Positions 35,386 through 45,139 of a stretch of DNA of 64,000 nt are shown piece after piece. The translations under genes and the position numbers were made by a program. How positions within the stretch are numbered: the first letter of the stretch is position 1; each line of letters begins with the position of its first letter. This DNA comes from Shewanella corallii (lineage in GTDB: Bacteria > Pseudomonadota > Gammaproteobacteria > Enterobacterales > Shewanellaceae), in the NCBI RefSeq assembly GCF_023349125.1, contig NZ_JAKIKT010000003.1:248001-312000 (forward strand). The letters are read 5' to 3'. The notes under the pieces are model-generated. The model worked only from the letters and a program-made list of their open reading frames with translations. It did no database searches and was not told the DNA's origin.

Positions 35386-36195
35386 ATGCAGGTTCATACA
35401 AACAACAAAAACAGGGTTCGTTGGTTAAACCCCATCAACCTTCCCCACTATGACGAACCCATGGGACAGGCGCTGGCGTCTATCAAGCAGCCTTCTACTG
35501 AATTACAGGTCATCTCTTTGGGAAACCCGGATGCGCCCATGGATAATCTGGAGTATCGGTTTTATGAAGCCCTGGTCACAGGAGATATCGTCAGGGCAGC
35601 CAAAGATTCAGATGAGCAGGATGTCGATGCGCTGGTCATTGGCTGCTTTTACGACCTCGCACTGGAGGACTGTCGGGAGATCTGCCACAACACCATAGTG
35701 GTTGCGCCCTGTCAGGCCAGTGTGCAACTGGCTGCGAATCTGGCTAACCGCTTCTCTGTGATTGTGGGTCAGGATAAGTGGATTGAGCAGATGACCCAAA
35801 GGGTGCACAGTTACGGGTATCGTGATTATCTGGCATCGATGCGAGCTATCAATATCTCAGCCAATGCGCTGCAATGCGACCCGGAGCATACTGTCTCGCG
35901 CATCATAGAGCAGGGGCGACTGGCTATCGAAGAGGATAAAGCTGAAGCGCTCATACTTGGCTGCACCTGCAACTTTGGCCTGTATGAGAAAGTGCAGGAG
36001 ATCCTGGGGGTGCCGGTTATCGACCCCTTGATTGCTGCATTCAAGCAAGCTGAAAACCTGGCGGCAATGAAGTCTAGCCTGGGACTCAAGCCCAGCAATC
36101 TGTGGAGCAGCGAGCCACCGCCAACAAGTGAGCTAAGCCGTTTTGGGCTGGACAGGCCATCGTCAGCCATAGGCAACTGCATCACGTTTAATTAG
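35386..36195 (+). CDS. Asp/Glu/hydantoin racemase family protein
   Basis: With ATG 35386 the protein has 269 residues; a frame back to 35326 overlaps hyuB and lacks a better ribosome site (GGGAG is at 35373). The two catalytic cysteines of the family are visible in VIGCFYDLAL and LILGCTCNFGLYEKV. Hydantoin racemases of this family invert the C5 stereocentre so that stereospecific hydantoinases can use both isomers. Position right after hyuAB supports a hydantoin-type substrate over the amino-acid racemase alternative. It is the last gene of the operon; no strong terminator was seen after it. Confidence 0.87.
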   Translation: MQVHTNNKNRVRWLNPINLPHYDEPMGQALASIKQPSTELQVISLGNPDAPMDNLEYRFYEALVTGDIVRAAKDSDEQDVDALVIGCFYDLALEDCREICHNTIVVAPCQASVQLAANLANRFSVIVGQDKWIEQMTQRVHSYGYRDYLASMRAINISANALQCDPEHTVSRIIEQGRLAIEEDKAEALILGCTCNFGLYEKVQEILGVPVIDPLIAAFKQAENLAAMKSSLGLKPSNLWSSEPPPTSELSRFGLDRPSSAIGNCITFN

Positions 36196-36249
36196 TAATC
36201 TATGGTGGGGTAATCTGCAGTGGGGTCATCTCTTTGGCCCCACCGCTCA

Positions 36250-36450
36250 TCATTTGATTTCGGTTACGACAGAGTTATAGGGATCGCAAACCGCAGACTC
36301 ATGGGTTGTTTTGAGTACCTGGAACGCTTGCTTTACCGCGTCAGAGGCACTGGTGGCAGACAACTCCTCAAACTCCCGGGTACTGAGTCCACAACCGGAA
36401 ATACCCGGCTCTTCGATATAGGCCAGAGTCACTCGGTACTTTTGCTCCAT
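36250..36450 (-). CDS. Small hypothetical protein
   Basis: About 66 residues from ATG 36450 (MEQKYRVTLAYIEEPG), with AAGGGG a few bases upstream; ATG 36456 would place the ribosome site too close. The sequence is hydrophilic, contains two cysteines and has no family I recognise. It lies in a 370-bp gap between two convergent gene groups. Codon use looks ordinary. A real small gene is plausible but unproven. Confidence 0.45.
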   Translation of the reverse strand: MEQKYRVTLAYIEEPGISGCGLSTREFEELSATSASDAVKQAFQVLKTTHESAVCDPYNSVVTEIK

Positions 36451-36568
36451 ATTCATCCCCTTTTCAGTCTTGCTGGCAATCTCGGTCCACAGGCCTAAAC
36501 CAAATTACTCCAATCCCCTTGCCTTGCATAGCGTGACCAATCTGCCTGCCAGCAGCACCTGAGTTACC

Positions 36569-37165
36569 CTATGCCAACCATACCAGAGCTGCGCCGCATA
36601 GCAGCGTCGCCATCCCCAACAGCTCACGGTTTCGTTGTTTATGGGTAATGTCCAGCACATTGGCAAGGGTCACACCTGCAGCTATCGATAAGGCACTGGC
36701 CAGAGTGATACCGCCAATATAGGCAATAAAGCCATGGGGATTGGTATATTCGAAACCATGGCCGTAGCCATGAAACAAAGAGAGTACAGAGACCAGAGAG
36801 AGGGATATCAACACAGGCCATCTTACATTACCGGCGATAAGCGCTCCCAACATAAGGACTGACAACACCATGCCCGCCTGACAAAGCGTATGAGCCATGG
36901 CGCTGCGCCCAAGCAAAGAACCGATCACCAAGGCGGATAGCACTCCGAGGGGTAACCAGAGCCAGGCCTTATGACCCAGCATGACAGCCCAGATACCGAT
37001 CCCCAGCATCACCAGCAGATGGGCTACACCTGATAGATGATGCAGCAAACCCGCCTGCACTCCCTGACTGACTTCAGGGCTGACCATGGTCTGCTCCAGC
37101 CCTGCCATTAGCAAAACGCAGAAAACAATTATCAAGCTCACCAAGCTGTTACGTACATTCAACAT
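36569..37165 (-). CDS. HupE/UreJ-like membrane protein
   Basis: The chosen ATG at 37165 follows GGAGG with seven bases spacing and gives 198 residues; the frame extends to 37240 without support. There are six or so hydrophobic helices. LLHHLSGVAHLLVMLGIG and SLFHGYGHGFEY match the two histidine-rich landmarks of HupE/UreJ proteins, which are linked to nickel or cobalt handling. The usual aspartate in the first motif (G-x-D-H) is alanine here. No hydrogenase or urease genes are nearby, so the substrate is uncertain. Confidence 0.75.
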   Translation of the reverse strand: MLNVRNSLVSLIIVFCVLLMAGLEQTMVSPEVSQGVQAGLLHHLSGVAHLLVMLGIGIWAVMLGHKAWLWLPLGVLSALVIGSLLGRSAMAHTLCQAGMVLSVLMLGALIAGNVRWPVLISLSLVSVLSLFHGYGHGFEYTNPHGFIAYIGGITLASALSIAAGVTLANVLDITHKQRNRELLGMATLLCGAALVWLA

Positions 37166-37309
37166 GGTACACCTCCGGCTGATAACCTGGCTGATTTCAA
37201 CATACGCCCGGTATCGGAGGAAAAAGCTGATCCCGCTCAAAAATTCTTGTTAATCACTAATAAAATCTGAAGCTTATATCTTTTCTTACCTTTGACTCCC
37301 CGACTAGGG

Positions 37310-38368
37310 TTAATGGCTTCTTGCTATTGTCCCCAGAGCAGCAATATCCGCATGCAGGCTTTCAACGGCACAGGCGTATTGATACAAGAGCCAGGTGTAT
37401 CCTGTCAGCGCAAACTGATGCTGTTCATGCTCATCCAATGATGCCAGCAGCTCCTGATGCAGGGTCATTCCCATCTGCTCAGGTAAGGGTGCCAGAGACT
37501 GACTGGTACCTGCCACGTATTGACTCAGTGACTCAAGAACAGGCAGCAGGCGAACAGCGAGTTGATTGATTTTGGCGTAGGAGCTGTATTCATCATCGCG
37601 CCAGCGGGTTTGACTGAGAATTTCCATCAGGGTGACCAAACGTATTTGCTCCTGAGTGAGTTGCTCCAGCCTTTGCTTATGGTGTCTTAAGGTGCGACTT
37701 TCCCACTCCAGTGAGAAGAAGAGTTTCTTTTGCGCAAGAACCGACTTCATGGTTGACTCAAGTTCGGCCCGGCAATCTTCTGCGCCATTTATCCCGGCGC
37801 TGAGATGTGTTTTCAACATTGAGGCCTGTTTGGCAAACACTGCAGACAGTTGCTGCCGCCAGTCCTGCTTGGCCTTTATCGGCAGTATAAACAGAGAAAC
37901 GCATACCGCAATCAAACACCCCAGCAGAATATTGGCTGTTCGCCAAACGGCCTCAGTCGTATCGTGGTTGGCATCCCCCACCACAATAATCATGGTAAAG
38001 CCGGTGACCAGGTAAGCATAACTGTATCTGCCTTTGCCTATATAACAGACCAACCCCACCGCCATCGCCAGCAAAACCATCAGAGCCCAGTAATTCTGAA
38101 AACCAATGATTAACAGCACGCCACATAGTGAACCTACACAGGTTCCGATGGCACGTTGCAAAGACTTTTCCAGCGCACTGCCCACCTGAGGCAGGCCCAG
38201 CATAATGATCACTATGGTGACCATGCTCCAGATAAAATGAGGTAAGGGCCAGATGCCATTAATCACAATGGCTATCAACAAAGCGAGGAACAACTTAAAT
38301 GCGTGCACTACCCTGGCGTGCTGATAAATAAAACGGGTGAATTTGCCATCAGGCGAAAATACAGACAT
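37310..38368 (-). CDS. FUSC family inner-membrane protein
   Basis: The 352-residue protein has six hydrophobic N-terminal helices (residues about 20-165), including HFIWSMVTIVIIMLG, RAIGTCVGSLCGVLL and the TANILLGCLIAVCVSLFILP segment, followed by a long cytoplasmic helical region. This is the fusaric-acid-resistance-like (FUSC) half-unit; full-length relatives such as YccS have two. Such proteins are predicted exporters of aromatic acids or amphiphiles. No membrane-fusion partner gene is adjacent. It is transcribed alone or with neighbours on the - strand. Confidence 0.8.
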   Translation of the reverse strand: MSVFSPDGKFTRFIYQHARVVHAFKLFLALLIAIVINGIWPLPHFIWSMVTIVIIMLGLPQVGSALEKSLQRAIGTCVGSLCGVLLIIGFQNYWALMVLLAMAVGLVCYIGKGRYSYAYLVTGFTMIIVVGDANHDTTEAVWRTANILLGCLIAVCVSLFILPIKAKQDWRQQLSAVFAKQASMLKTHLSAGINGAEDCRAELESTMKSVLAQKKLFFSLEWESRTLRHHKQRLEQLTQEQIRLVTLMEILSQTRWRDDEYSSYAKINQLAVRLLPVLESLSQYVAGTSQSLAPLPEQMGMTLHQELLASLDEHEQHQFALTGYTWLLYQYACAVESLHADIAALGTIARSH

Positions 38369-38490
38369 GGGGGCTTTGTCTATTGAAGTGCTTTACCCCA
38401 TTTTATAAAACATTGAGGCGCAAAAGCTCAACCGGGCCGACAAAAATTCAATGGGTGGGAAAGTGGAATATTGCCGCGTAAGGACAATTA

Positions 38491-39027
38491 TTAAGCGGCA
38501 ATAACCTGACGACTGACTTTAATTGGCTGAAGGCGGTTATGCATAACCTTAATGGTTTCAAATTTAACCATACTCTTCACTTCAGAAAGTTCGCACTCCG
38601 GACTCAGCAACATAACCTGAGCGGCTTGCAAGCCGTTCTCTACGACCAAAACCAATACTCTTTGTTTCTTGGTTGTCGCCAGTTCAAATAATTTTCCAAC
38701 ATCGCAATATACACACTCATCGCAGGCATCAAAAAACCATGACTTTGGCATTTGAGGCTTGAGCATAAAATGAGCAGCTGTTGCGTTGAGTGAAATTTGA
38801 ACTATTTCAGCATCAGGTACAGATAAATGCTTTTGCAGACATTCAAGCATAGCAATATAGAACTTAGCCTGTTCCATGCTAAATTCCATTGGCGACATTG
38901 CGTCGGGTATCAGTAATTTCTTTTGGTAGGGAGTCAGAAATTCCATTTCTGCGCCTAACGAAACGCTCAGCGAATTGTACGCATCGTTATAACTCCACTG
39001 CCAATCCTGCTGTGGCATTAATAGCAT
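38491..39027 (-). CDS. zapC: Cell division protein ZapC
   Basis: ZapC binds FtsZ and stabilises Z-ring filaments in the cytoplasm. The 178-residue protein begins MLLMPQQDWQWSYND, aligning with the conserved opening of ZapC, and has FLTPYQKKLLIPDAMSPMEF and later DACDECVYCDVGKLFE. As in many gammaproteobacteria it lies directly downstream of pyrD. A GATC-rich palindrome sits between the two genes. Confidence 0.87.
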   Translation of the reverse strand: MLLMPQQDWQWSYNDAYNSLSVSLGAEMEFLTPYQKKLLIPDAMSPMEFSMEQAKFYIAMLECLQKHLSVPDAEIVQISLNATAAHFMLKPQMPKSWFFDACDECVYCDVGKLFELATTKKQRVLVLVVENGLQAAQVMLLSPECELSEVKSMVKFETIKVMHNRLQPIKVSRQVIAA

Positions 39028-39124
39028 AACGTCTACCTATTATCCGATATCAGCTCGATAATAGTTGAAAAAATAGTCAAACTCAAAGGGAATTTACAAG
39101 TTAGTTGCTGTTTTATATAAAAAT

Positions 39125-39171
39125 ATCGCGATCCCCTTTAGATCGTTTTCAGATCTAATAAGGATCGCGAT
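39125..39171 (-). terminator. GATC-rich palindrome between pyrD and zapC, possible terminator
   Basis: ATCGCGATCC (39125-39134) pairs with GGATCGCGAT (39162-39171), and inside it TTAGATC (39138-39144) pairs with GATCTAA (39152-39158). On the - strand a short ATATTTTTATA tract follows, so it may terminate pyrD transcription; TTTTT on the + side (39177-39181) makes it potentially bidirectional. Six GATC sites lie within 39130-39186. Confidence 0.6.
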
Positions 39172-39208
39172 CGGCGTTTTTGGATCCTAAATAAAATACT
39201 GAATGATT

Positions 39209-40228
39209 TTATTTGGTTCTGAACGCATCAGAGATCTCTTTAATCAACTGAGGTCCCTGATAGATAAAGCCTGAATAGATCTGAACCATTTCAGCGCCAG
39301 CATCAATTTTCGCCAATGCATCTTCAGCGCTGTTAATTCCACCCACTCCAATAATTGGCATTTTACCTTTTAAAGCATCTGCCAATTGCTTAATAATCTT
39401 GGTGGACAGCTCATTCAACGGTTTGCCACTCAGGCCACCGGTTTCATTACTGTTCTTCAGACCATTTACACCATCGCGGGTCAAAGTCGTATTGGTGGCG
39501 ATCGCACCATCAAATTCATTCTTGATTAACGACTCAGCGATCTTTTCAATTTCATCCGGAGTCAAATCCGGTGCAATTTTCAGTGCAATTGGTACATATT
39601 TTCCATGCTTCTCAGCCAACTCTTTTTGCTTGGCTTTTAACGCACTCAGCAGCTCATCCAACAACTCACCGTATTGCAGGGTACGCAGGCCAGGAGTATT
39701 TGGTGAAGAGATGTTAACCGCAATGTAAGCCGCATATTCATACACCTTTTCCATGCAGATCAGGTAATCATCTTTACCCTGCTCTACCGGCGTATCACGG
39801 TTTTTACCAATATTAACGCCCACCAGCGCCCCGGACCTGGCAGCTTTTAAATTGGCCACCAGATGGTCGACACCTTTGTTGTTAAAGCCCATGCGGTTGA
39901 TAATCGCCTTGGCAGGCTTAATGCGGAACAAACGTGGCAGGTCGTTACCTGGCTGAGGACGTGGGGTCACGGTACCGACTTCAATATGACCAAAGCCCAT
40001 AGCTGCAAACGCATCAATGGCTTCACCATCTTTGTCCATCCCAGCTGCCAGACCTACCGGGTTAGGGAAAGTGATTCCCATCACTGTCACAGGCGCCGGA
40101 ATGATGTCCTGTCGATAAAAACAGTTCAGAGGTGAGTTACCGGTCGCACGGAGGCCTGTCATTGCCACGTTATGAGCCTGCTCCGGATTCATCTGGAACA
40201 TCACTTTCTGCGCTATTTTATAAAACAT
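39209..40228 (-). CDS. pyrD: Dihydroorotate dehydrogenase (quinone), class 2
   Basis: PyrD oxidises dihydroorotate to orotate with FMN and quinone, at the inner membrane, in pyrimidine synthesis. With ATG 40228, preceded by AGGAG, it has 339 residues, the usual size. Landmarks are the N-terminal membrane-associating helix ([18 protein letters not shown]), [16 protein letters not shown], the [12 protein letters not shown] active-site loop, and the C-terminal FMN phosphate site IGVGGIN. The frame extends 18 codons upstream, but that part overlaps the terminator of the preceding gene. Confidence 0.97.
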   Translation of the reverse strand: MFYKIAQKVMFQMNPEQAHNVAMTGLRATGNSPLNCFYRQDIIPAPVTVMGITFPNPVGLAAGMDKDGEAIDAFAAMGFGHIEVGTVTPRPQPGNDLPRLFRIKPAKAIINRMGFNNKGVDHLVANLKAARSGALVGVNIGKNRDTPVEQGKDDYLICMEKVYEYAAYIAVNISSPNTPGLRTLQYGELLDELLSALKAKQKELAEKHGKYVPIALKIAPDLTPDEIEKIAESLIKNEFDGAIATNTTLTRDGVNGLKNSNETGGLSGKPLNELSTKIIKQLADALKGKMPIIGVGGINSAEDALAKIDAGAEMVQIYSGFIYQGPQLIKEISDAFRTK

Positions 40229-40243
40229 GTTTTCTCCTAGACC

Positions 40244-40271
40244 TAAAAAAGCCCCGGCATTCGCCAGGGCT
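40244..40271 (-). terminator. Intrinsic terminator after NAD-GDH
   Basis: On the - strand, AGCCCTGGC-GAAT-GCCGGGGCT forms a nine-pair stem with one G-U wobble, followed by TTTTTT (40244-40249). It lies between the end of the glutamate dehydrogenase gene and the pyrD start. Confidence 0.85.
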
Positions 40272-40294
40272 CTTATTTTCATATTGTTATTAGC

Positions 40295-43200
40295 TTACTT
40301 TTGTCCTTCGCAGTGAAGGATAAGCAAATTCAGCTCACGCAAGGCAACCGAGAACTTGGCGAATTCGTGGCTTTGCGATGTCTTGAAGTCAGCCAGCATA
40401 TGGAGCCAACGCTCCAGCAGCGACTGATTTTCCTCAATCCATTGAGCAATAATGGACTCTGCACTGCAGGTATCGGTGCAGGTTCCCAGAACCACAGAGG
40501 TCAGGGAGCGCTGCTGCCAGTCCAGTTCCTCACGGAATGCTGCCCGGGCCAGTGCCTGCCAGTGATTGGTAACAGGCTGTGCACTGATCTGATCCAGGAA
40601 CCAGTGCAGATCCACCTTCGCGCCAAGCTTGAAGTAGGTTTCTGCCACCAGCGGAACAGATTTGTTCTCTGCCTGCGCAATCTGAGCAATGTCCAGGGTA
40701 GAGAACAGAGTGCTCATATTGGCAATAACAGCGGCTACAGGCTCGGGGACCCCTTCGCGCATCAGAGATTTGGCCTCGGTATCCAGGGCCGCCACTTCGT
40801 CCTCAATCATAAAGTTTTGAACGTTGGCGTGCAGCTCTTCAAACACTGGCTTGAAGAAGGCTACTGTCTGCTCGATGCTCATACTGCGGTTACGGTGACG
40901 CAGGAACCAGCGACATGAACGACGCAGGTTTCGACGCAGTTGATGCAGCATCTCACCCTGTACAACAGCAGGAATGATACCATTCAAATCAGTAATCGAC
41001 TTGGTTAATTCAGCCAAACCAAAGACTTCGCGGGCGATAGTGTAACATATCGCTGCCTCTGCGACTGTGGCACCTGTCTCATCTTGCATTCGCTGCACGA
41101 AATTCAGGCCCATGTCGTTGACCAGTTCATTAGCCAGCGAGGTCGCAATAATTTCACCACGCAGCGGGTGGTTAACCATGCGGTCAGCATACTTCTTCTG
41201 CAATTTCTGCGGGAAGTAGGCAATCAGCAATTGGCTGAGGAAAGCATCATCGGTGATTTCCGGTGTGACCAACTGCTCCTTCAGCACCATCTTGGCGTAC
41301 GCCACCAGTACAGACAGCTCAGGACGTGTCAGCGGACGGCCACTTGCCAGACGCTCAGCCAGCTCCTCTTCGGTCGGCAGGAACTCCAGCGCTCTGTCCA
41401 GCTTGCCCTCTTTCTCCAGGTAATGGATAAAGCGGATCTGCTCTTTGAGCTGCTCAGCACCGCGAACCTGAGTCACAGAGATAGAACGGGTTTGATCGTT
41501 ACAGTCCTGCAGCACGATGTCAGACACTTCATCTGTCATCTCAACCAGCAGACGGTTACGCTGCTTAACGGTCAGTTCACCGTCATCCACCAGGCTGTTA
41601 AGCAGAATCTTGATGTTAACTTCGTTATCCGAGCAGTCTACACCACCTACGTTATCCACGAAGTCGGTATTCATACGGCCACCTGTGGCAGCGTACTCAA
41701 TACGACCCAGCTGAGTACAACCCAGGTTACCACCCTCACCGATGATCTTGGCGCGAACCTCTTTACCATCGATGCGCAGGGCATCGTTGGCACGGTCACC
41801 CACCTCGGAGTTGGACTCGCTGCTCGCCTTCACATAGGTACCGATACCACCGTTCCAGATCAGGTCCACTTTAGACTTGAGCAACTCTTTGATCAGCTCA
41901 GTCGGCGTCATGGAAGACTTCTTGGTATCCAGCAGTTTTTTCATTTCCGGCGTCAGGGAAATAGACTTGGCACTGCGCAGGAAGATACCACCGCCCTTGG
42001 AGATCAAGTCGCGGTTGTAATCGTCCCAGCTGGAACGCGGCAGATCGAACAAACGCTGACGCTCGGCGTAACTGGTTTTATGATCCGGAGTCGGGTCGAT
42101 AAAGATGTGCATATGGTTGAATGCACCCACCAGGCAGGTGTACTCAGACAGCAGCATACCGTTACCAAATACGTCACCGGCCATATCGCCCACCGCCACA
42201 CAGGTAAACTCTGTGGTCTGGCAATCGATACCGATTTCACGGAAGTGGCGCTTCACAGACTCCCAGGCACCCTTGGCGGTAATCCCCATCTTCTTGTGGT
42301 CATAACCGTTGGAGCCACCGGACGCGAACGCATCACCCAGCCAGAAGCCATATTCGATGGCGATGGAGTTGGCGATATCAGAGAAGGTTGCAGTGCCCTT
42401 ATCTGCGGCAACAACCAGATATGGGTCGTCTTCGTCGTGACGCACTACATCGGCCGGTGCGACAACTTCACCGTTGCTGATGTTATCGGAGATATCCAGC
42501 AAACCGCGGATAAACAGCTTGTAACACTCCTGACCTTCAGTGAAGAAGGCTTCGCGACCACCTTCAGTCGGCAGCTGCTTACAAACAAAACCACCTTTTG
42601 CGCCCACAGGCACAATTACCGTGTTCTTAACCTGCTGGGCTTTTACCAGACCCAGTACTTCGGTACGGAAATCCTCCCGACGATCTGACCAGCGCAGGCC
42701 ACCACGGGCGACCTTACCGCCCCGCAGGTGAACACCTTCGACTCTTGGTGAGTAAACAAAGATCTCAAATTTAGGCAGCGGCTTTGGCATCTCAGGGATC
42801 ATCTCAGGAGAGAATTTGAATGAGATGTAAGGCTTGTTGGTGCCACCTTCCAGCGTCTGATAGAAGTTGGTTCGCAGCGTAGCGTGGATAAGATCCAGGT
42901 AGCGGCGAATAATACGGTCGTCATCCAGGCTGGAAACATCATCCAGACGGCGTTCAATCTGCTCCTGCAGCTTATCCAGCGTGCGGGTACGCAGCTTTGG
43001 ATTGAACTTGCGAATAAACATCTTCACCAGCAGCTCGGCAAGCTGAGGATAGCGGCTGAAGGTTTCTTCAATGTATGCCTGAGAGAAAGTCGCATCAATT
43101 TGACGCATATACTTGGCGTATGCACGAATAATGGAGACTTCACGGCCAGTCAGACTGGTAGACAGCACCATGCGGTTAAAGCCGTCATCTTCCAGCTGCT

Positions 43201-45139
43201 TATTCCAGACATCGGACAAGGCGCTTTGGAATCTGTCCTGACAATCCGCCAGGCTCTCAGTGTTGGCATCCTTGACTGTCATCAGGAAGTCGAGGATCCA
43301 ATAAGTCTCTTCGTCGTTGGTAATAATCTCGTATGGACGTTCGTTGATCACACGCAGACCGAAGTTCTCCAACATTGGCAGCACATCGGACAGGTGGATT
43401 GGCTCATCCTTGTGGAACAGCTTGAGGCGTACCTTGTTGTCTGTCAGCGAGGTTTCCTGCGGCTGATAGAAGAGCATGCCCAGATCGTGACTGTCATCCA
43501 GCGCTTCCAGCTGCTGCAAATCCACAACTGCTGAGCTTGGGAATACATCCTCCTTGTAGCTGCGCGGGAACGCATTGGAGAAGGTTTTGGCAAGGCGGTT
43601 ACCAACATCATCGCCAAGTGCGGTATTCAATGCGCTGTAGAGTTTGTCTTCCCAGGAGCGCGCCGCTTCAATCAGGTCTGTTTCAATCGCTGCCACATCC
43701 ACATCCATATTATTGTTATCGACATTCACTATGTAGTGGGTCCGGGCCAGAGTTGACTCGGAGAAGTAAGTGGTAAATTCCACCTCTTTGTCGCTGTTAA
43801 AATGCTTGGCCAGAATACGTTGGGTGTCTTCACGCAGCTTGGTGTTATATCTGTCTTTGGAGACATAAACCATACAGGAGAAGAAGCGACCAAAACCGTC
43901 TTTACGTACAAACAGTTTCAGCTTGTCCCTGTCCTGCATCTGCAGCACGCCGCGGGCGATAGACCACAGTTCTTCAACATTGGCCTGGATCAGCTCATCG
44001 CGGGGCAGATTCTCCAGAATGTTCACCAGAGCCTTGTAATCATGAGAGCGTGGCGCCAACGCCGACAACTCAAGTACACGATTAATCTTCTGGGACAGCA
44101 GTGGGATTTCCCTTGGACTGCGGTTATACAGGTTGGAAGCGTACAGACCGAGGAATCTGTCTTCGCCTATGACATTGCCTTTCTTGTCAAAACGCTTAAT
44201 GCCGATGTAGTCCACATAGGCAGGACGATGAACCCGGCTCTTGGCACTGCTCTTGGTCAAAATAAGCAGGCTCTTGTCCAGCGCTTCCTTACGGGCATTT
44301 TCTGACAGGGTCGACAGCAACAGGCCATGGTCCGGCTGGGTCTTTCCTGGTTTATTCATCAAACCCAGGCTGCTTGCCATATCAGGCACCAGTTCAACAT
44401 CACCCTCTACCCGGTTGAGGTCATAACGGCGATAGCCGAGCAGAGTGAAATGATGGTTGTTCAGGTAGGTCAGAAAATCTATGGCTTCCTGGCGCTCTTC
44501 TTTTTCGCCGGGGAAAGGCAGCTTTGGCAACTCGTCAATTGTTTCTTTTAGTTTGTTTGACATTGCCTGCCAGTCATTAACGGATGCTGCGACATCAGCA
44601 AGTACTGACTGGATCTCCCCTTCCAGCGCCTTGATATCTTTACTTCCGCTTTGACGGTCAATTTCGATGGCAAATACTGCAACTTTTTCTGCTTTTGCAT
44701 CTGCACCTGAGACCGTCCCCAATTTGGTCACCAGGCCATCTTTGCGCTCAATGGCAAAGGGCGAATGCAATAACATATGAGCAGTAATGCCCAAACGGTT
44801 AAGTGCCATACCCACTGAATCCACCAGGAAAGGCATATCAGGGTGGATAATCTCAATAATCGAGTGGGTTGACTGCCAGCCATGCTTGGACTGACTTGGG
44901 TTAAATACCCTCAGGTGACTCTGGCCAACTGGCGTGGAGTTAACAGAATTCCACAGGCTCAGGGCTGCACCGTACAGGTCGCTGTCGTTGCGTTGATGCA
45001 GATCTTCTTTTGACATTTGGGAATAAAGACCAATGGCAAACTGCTCAACTTGCTTTGCTTGTGTTTGAGGGACTTTGGAGTGAATAAGGCTGACTACATT
45101 TTCCAGTAGTACTGAGGGCATTGCATCTTTCAAGGCCAT
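40295..45139 (-). CDS. gdhB: NAD-specific glutamate dehydrogenase, large 180-kDa type
   Basis: This 1614-residue enzyme converts glutamate to 2-oxoglutarate and ammonia with NAD, feeding amino-acid carbon into the TCA cycle. Its length fits the GDH-180 class. N-terminal regulatory ACT-like regions (for example HPDMPFLVDSVGMALNRLG) precede the catalytic domain, marked by GGLRWSDRREDFRTEVLGLVKAQ, the lysine-containing VPVGAKGGFVCKQL, and NAD-domain GDMAGDVFGNGML. A C-terminal helical region follows. It is flanked by terminators or gaps and appears monocistronic. A 534-residue open frame on the opposite strand is a shadow of this gene. Confidence 0.96.
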   Translation of the reverse strand: MALKDAMPSVLLENVVSLIHSKVPQTQAKQVEQFAIGLYSQMSKEDLHQRNDSDLYGAALSLWNSVNSTPVGQSHLRVFNPSQSKHGWQSTHSIIEIIHPDMPFLVDSVGMALNRLGITAHMLLHSPFAIERKDGLVTKLGTVSGADAKAEKVAVFAIEIDRQSGSKDIKALEGEIQSVLADVAASVNDWQAMSNKLKETIDELPKLPFPGEKEERQEAIDFLTYLNNHHFTLLGYRRYDLNRVEGDVELVPDMASSLGLMNKPGKTQPDHGLLLSTLSENARKEALDKSLLILTKSSAKSRVHRPAYVDYIGIKRFDKKGNVIGEDRFLGLYASNLYNRSPREIPLLSQKINRVLELSALAPRSHDYKALVNILENLPRDELIQANVEELWSIARGVLQMQDRDKLKLFVRKDGFGRFFSCMVYVSKDRYNTKLREDTQRILAKHFNSDKEVEFTTYFSESTLARTHYIVNVDNNNMDVDVAAIETDLIEAARSWEDKLYSALNTALGDDVGNRLAKTFSNAFPRSYKEDVFPSSAVVDLQQLEALDDSHDLGMLFYQPQETSLTDNKVRLKLFHKDEPIHLSDVLPMLENFGLRVINERPYEIITNDEETYWILDFLMTVKDANTESLADCQDRFQSALSDVWNKQLEDDGFNRMVLSTSLTGREVSIIRAYAKYMRQIDATFSQAYIEETFSRYPQLAELLVKMFIRKFNPKLRTRTLDKLQEQIERRLDDVSSLDDDRIIRRYLDLIHATLRTNFYQTLEGGTNKPYISFKFSPEMIPEMPKPLPKFEIFVYSPRVEGVHLRGGKVARGGLRWSDRREDFRTEVLGLVKAQQVKNTVIVPVGAKGGFVCKQLPTEGGREAFFTEGQECYKLFIRGLLDISDNISNGEVVAPADVVRHDEDDPYLVVAADKGTATFSDIANSIAIEYGFWLGDAFASGGSNGYDHKKMGITAKGAWESVKRHFREIGIDCQTTEFTCVAVGDMAGDVFGNGMLLSEYTCLVGAFNHMHIFIDPTPDHKTSYAERQRLFDLPRSSWDDYNRDLISKGGGIFLRSAKSISLTPEMKKLLDTKKSSMTPTELIKELLKSKVDLIWNGGIGTYVKASSESNSEVGDRANDALRIDGKEVRAKIIGEGGNLGCTQLGRIEYAATGGRMNTDFVDNVGGVDCSDNEVNIKILLNSLVDDGELTVKQRNRLLVEMTDEVSDIVLQDCNDQTRSISVTQVRGAEQLKEQIRFIHYLEKEGKLDRALEFLPTEEELAERLASGRPLTRPELSVLVAYAKMVLKEQLVTPEITDDAFLSQLLIAYFPQKLQKKYADRMVNHPLRGEIIATSLANELVNDMGLNFVQRMQDETGATVAEAAICYTIAREVFGLAELTKSITDLNGIIPAVVQGEMLHQLRRNLRRSCRWFLRHRNRSMSIEQTVAFFKPVFEELHANVQNFMIEDEVAALDTEAKSLMREGVPEPVAAVIANMSTLFSTLDIAQIAQAENKSVPLVAETYFKLGAKVDLHWFLDQISAQPVTNHWQALARAAFREELDWQQRSLTSVVLGTCTDTCSAESIIAQWIEENQSLLERWLHMLADFKTSQSHEFAKFSVALRELNLLILHCEGQK

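Noticed and set aside
41084..42688. 534-residue + strand frame antisense to NAD-GDH
   Set aside because: Composition is histidine/glutamine-rich shadow sequence opposite a strongly conserved gene; it has no domain likeness.
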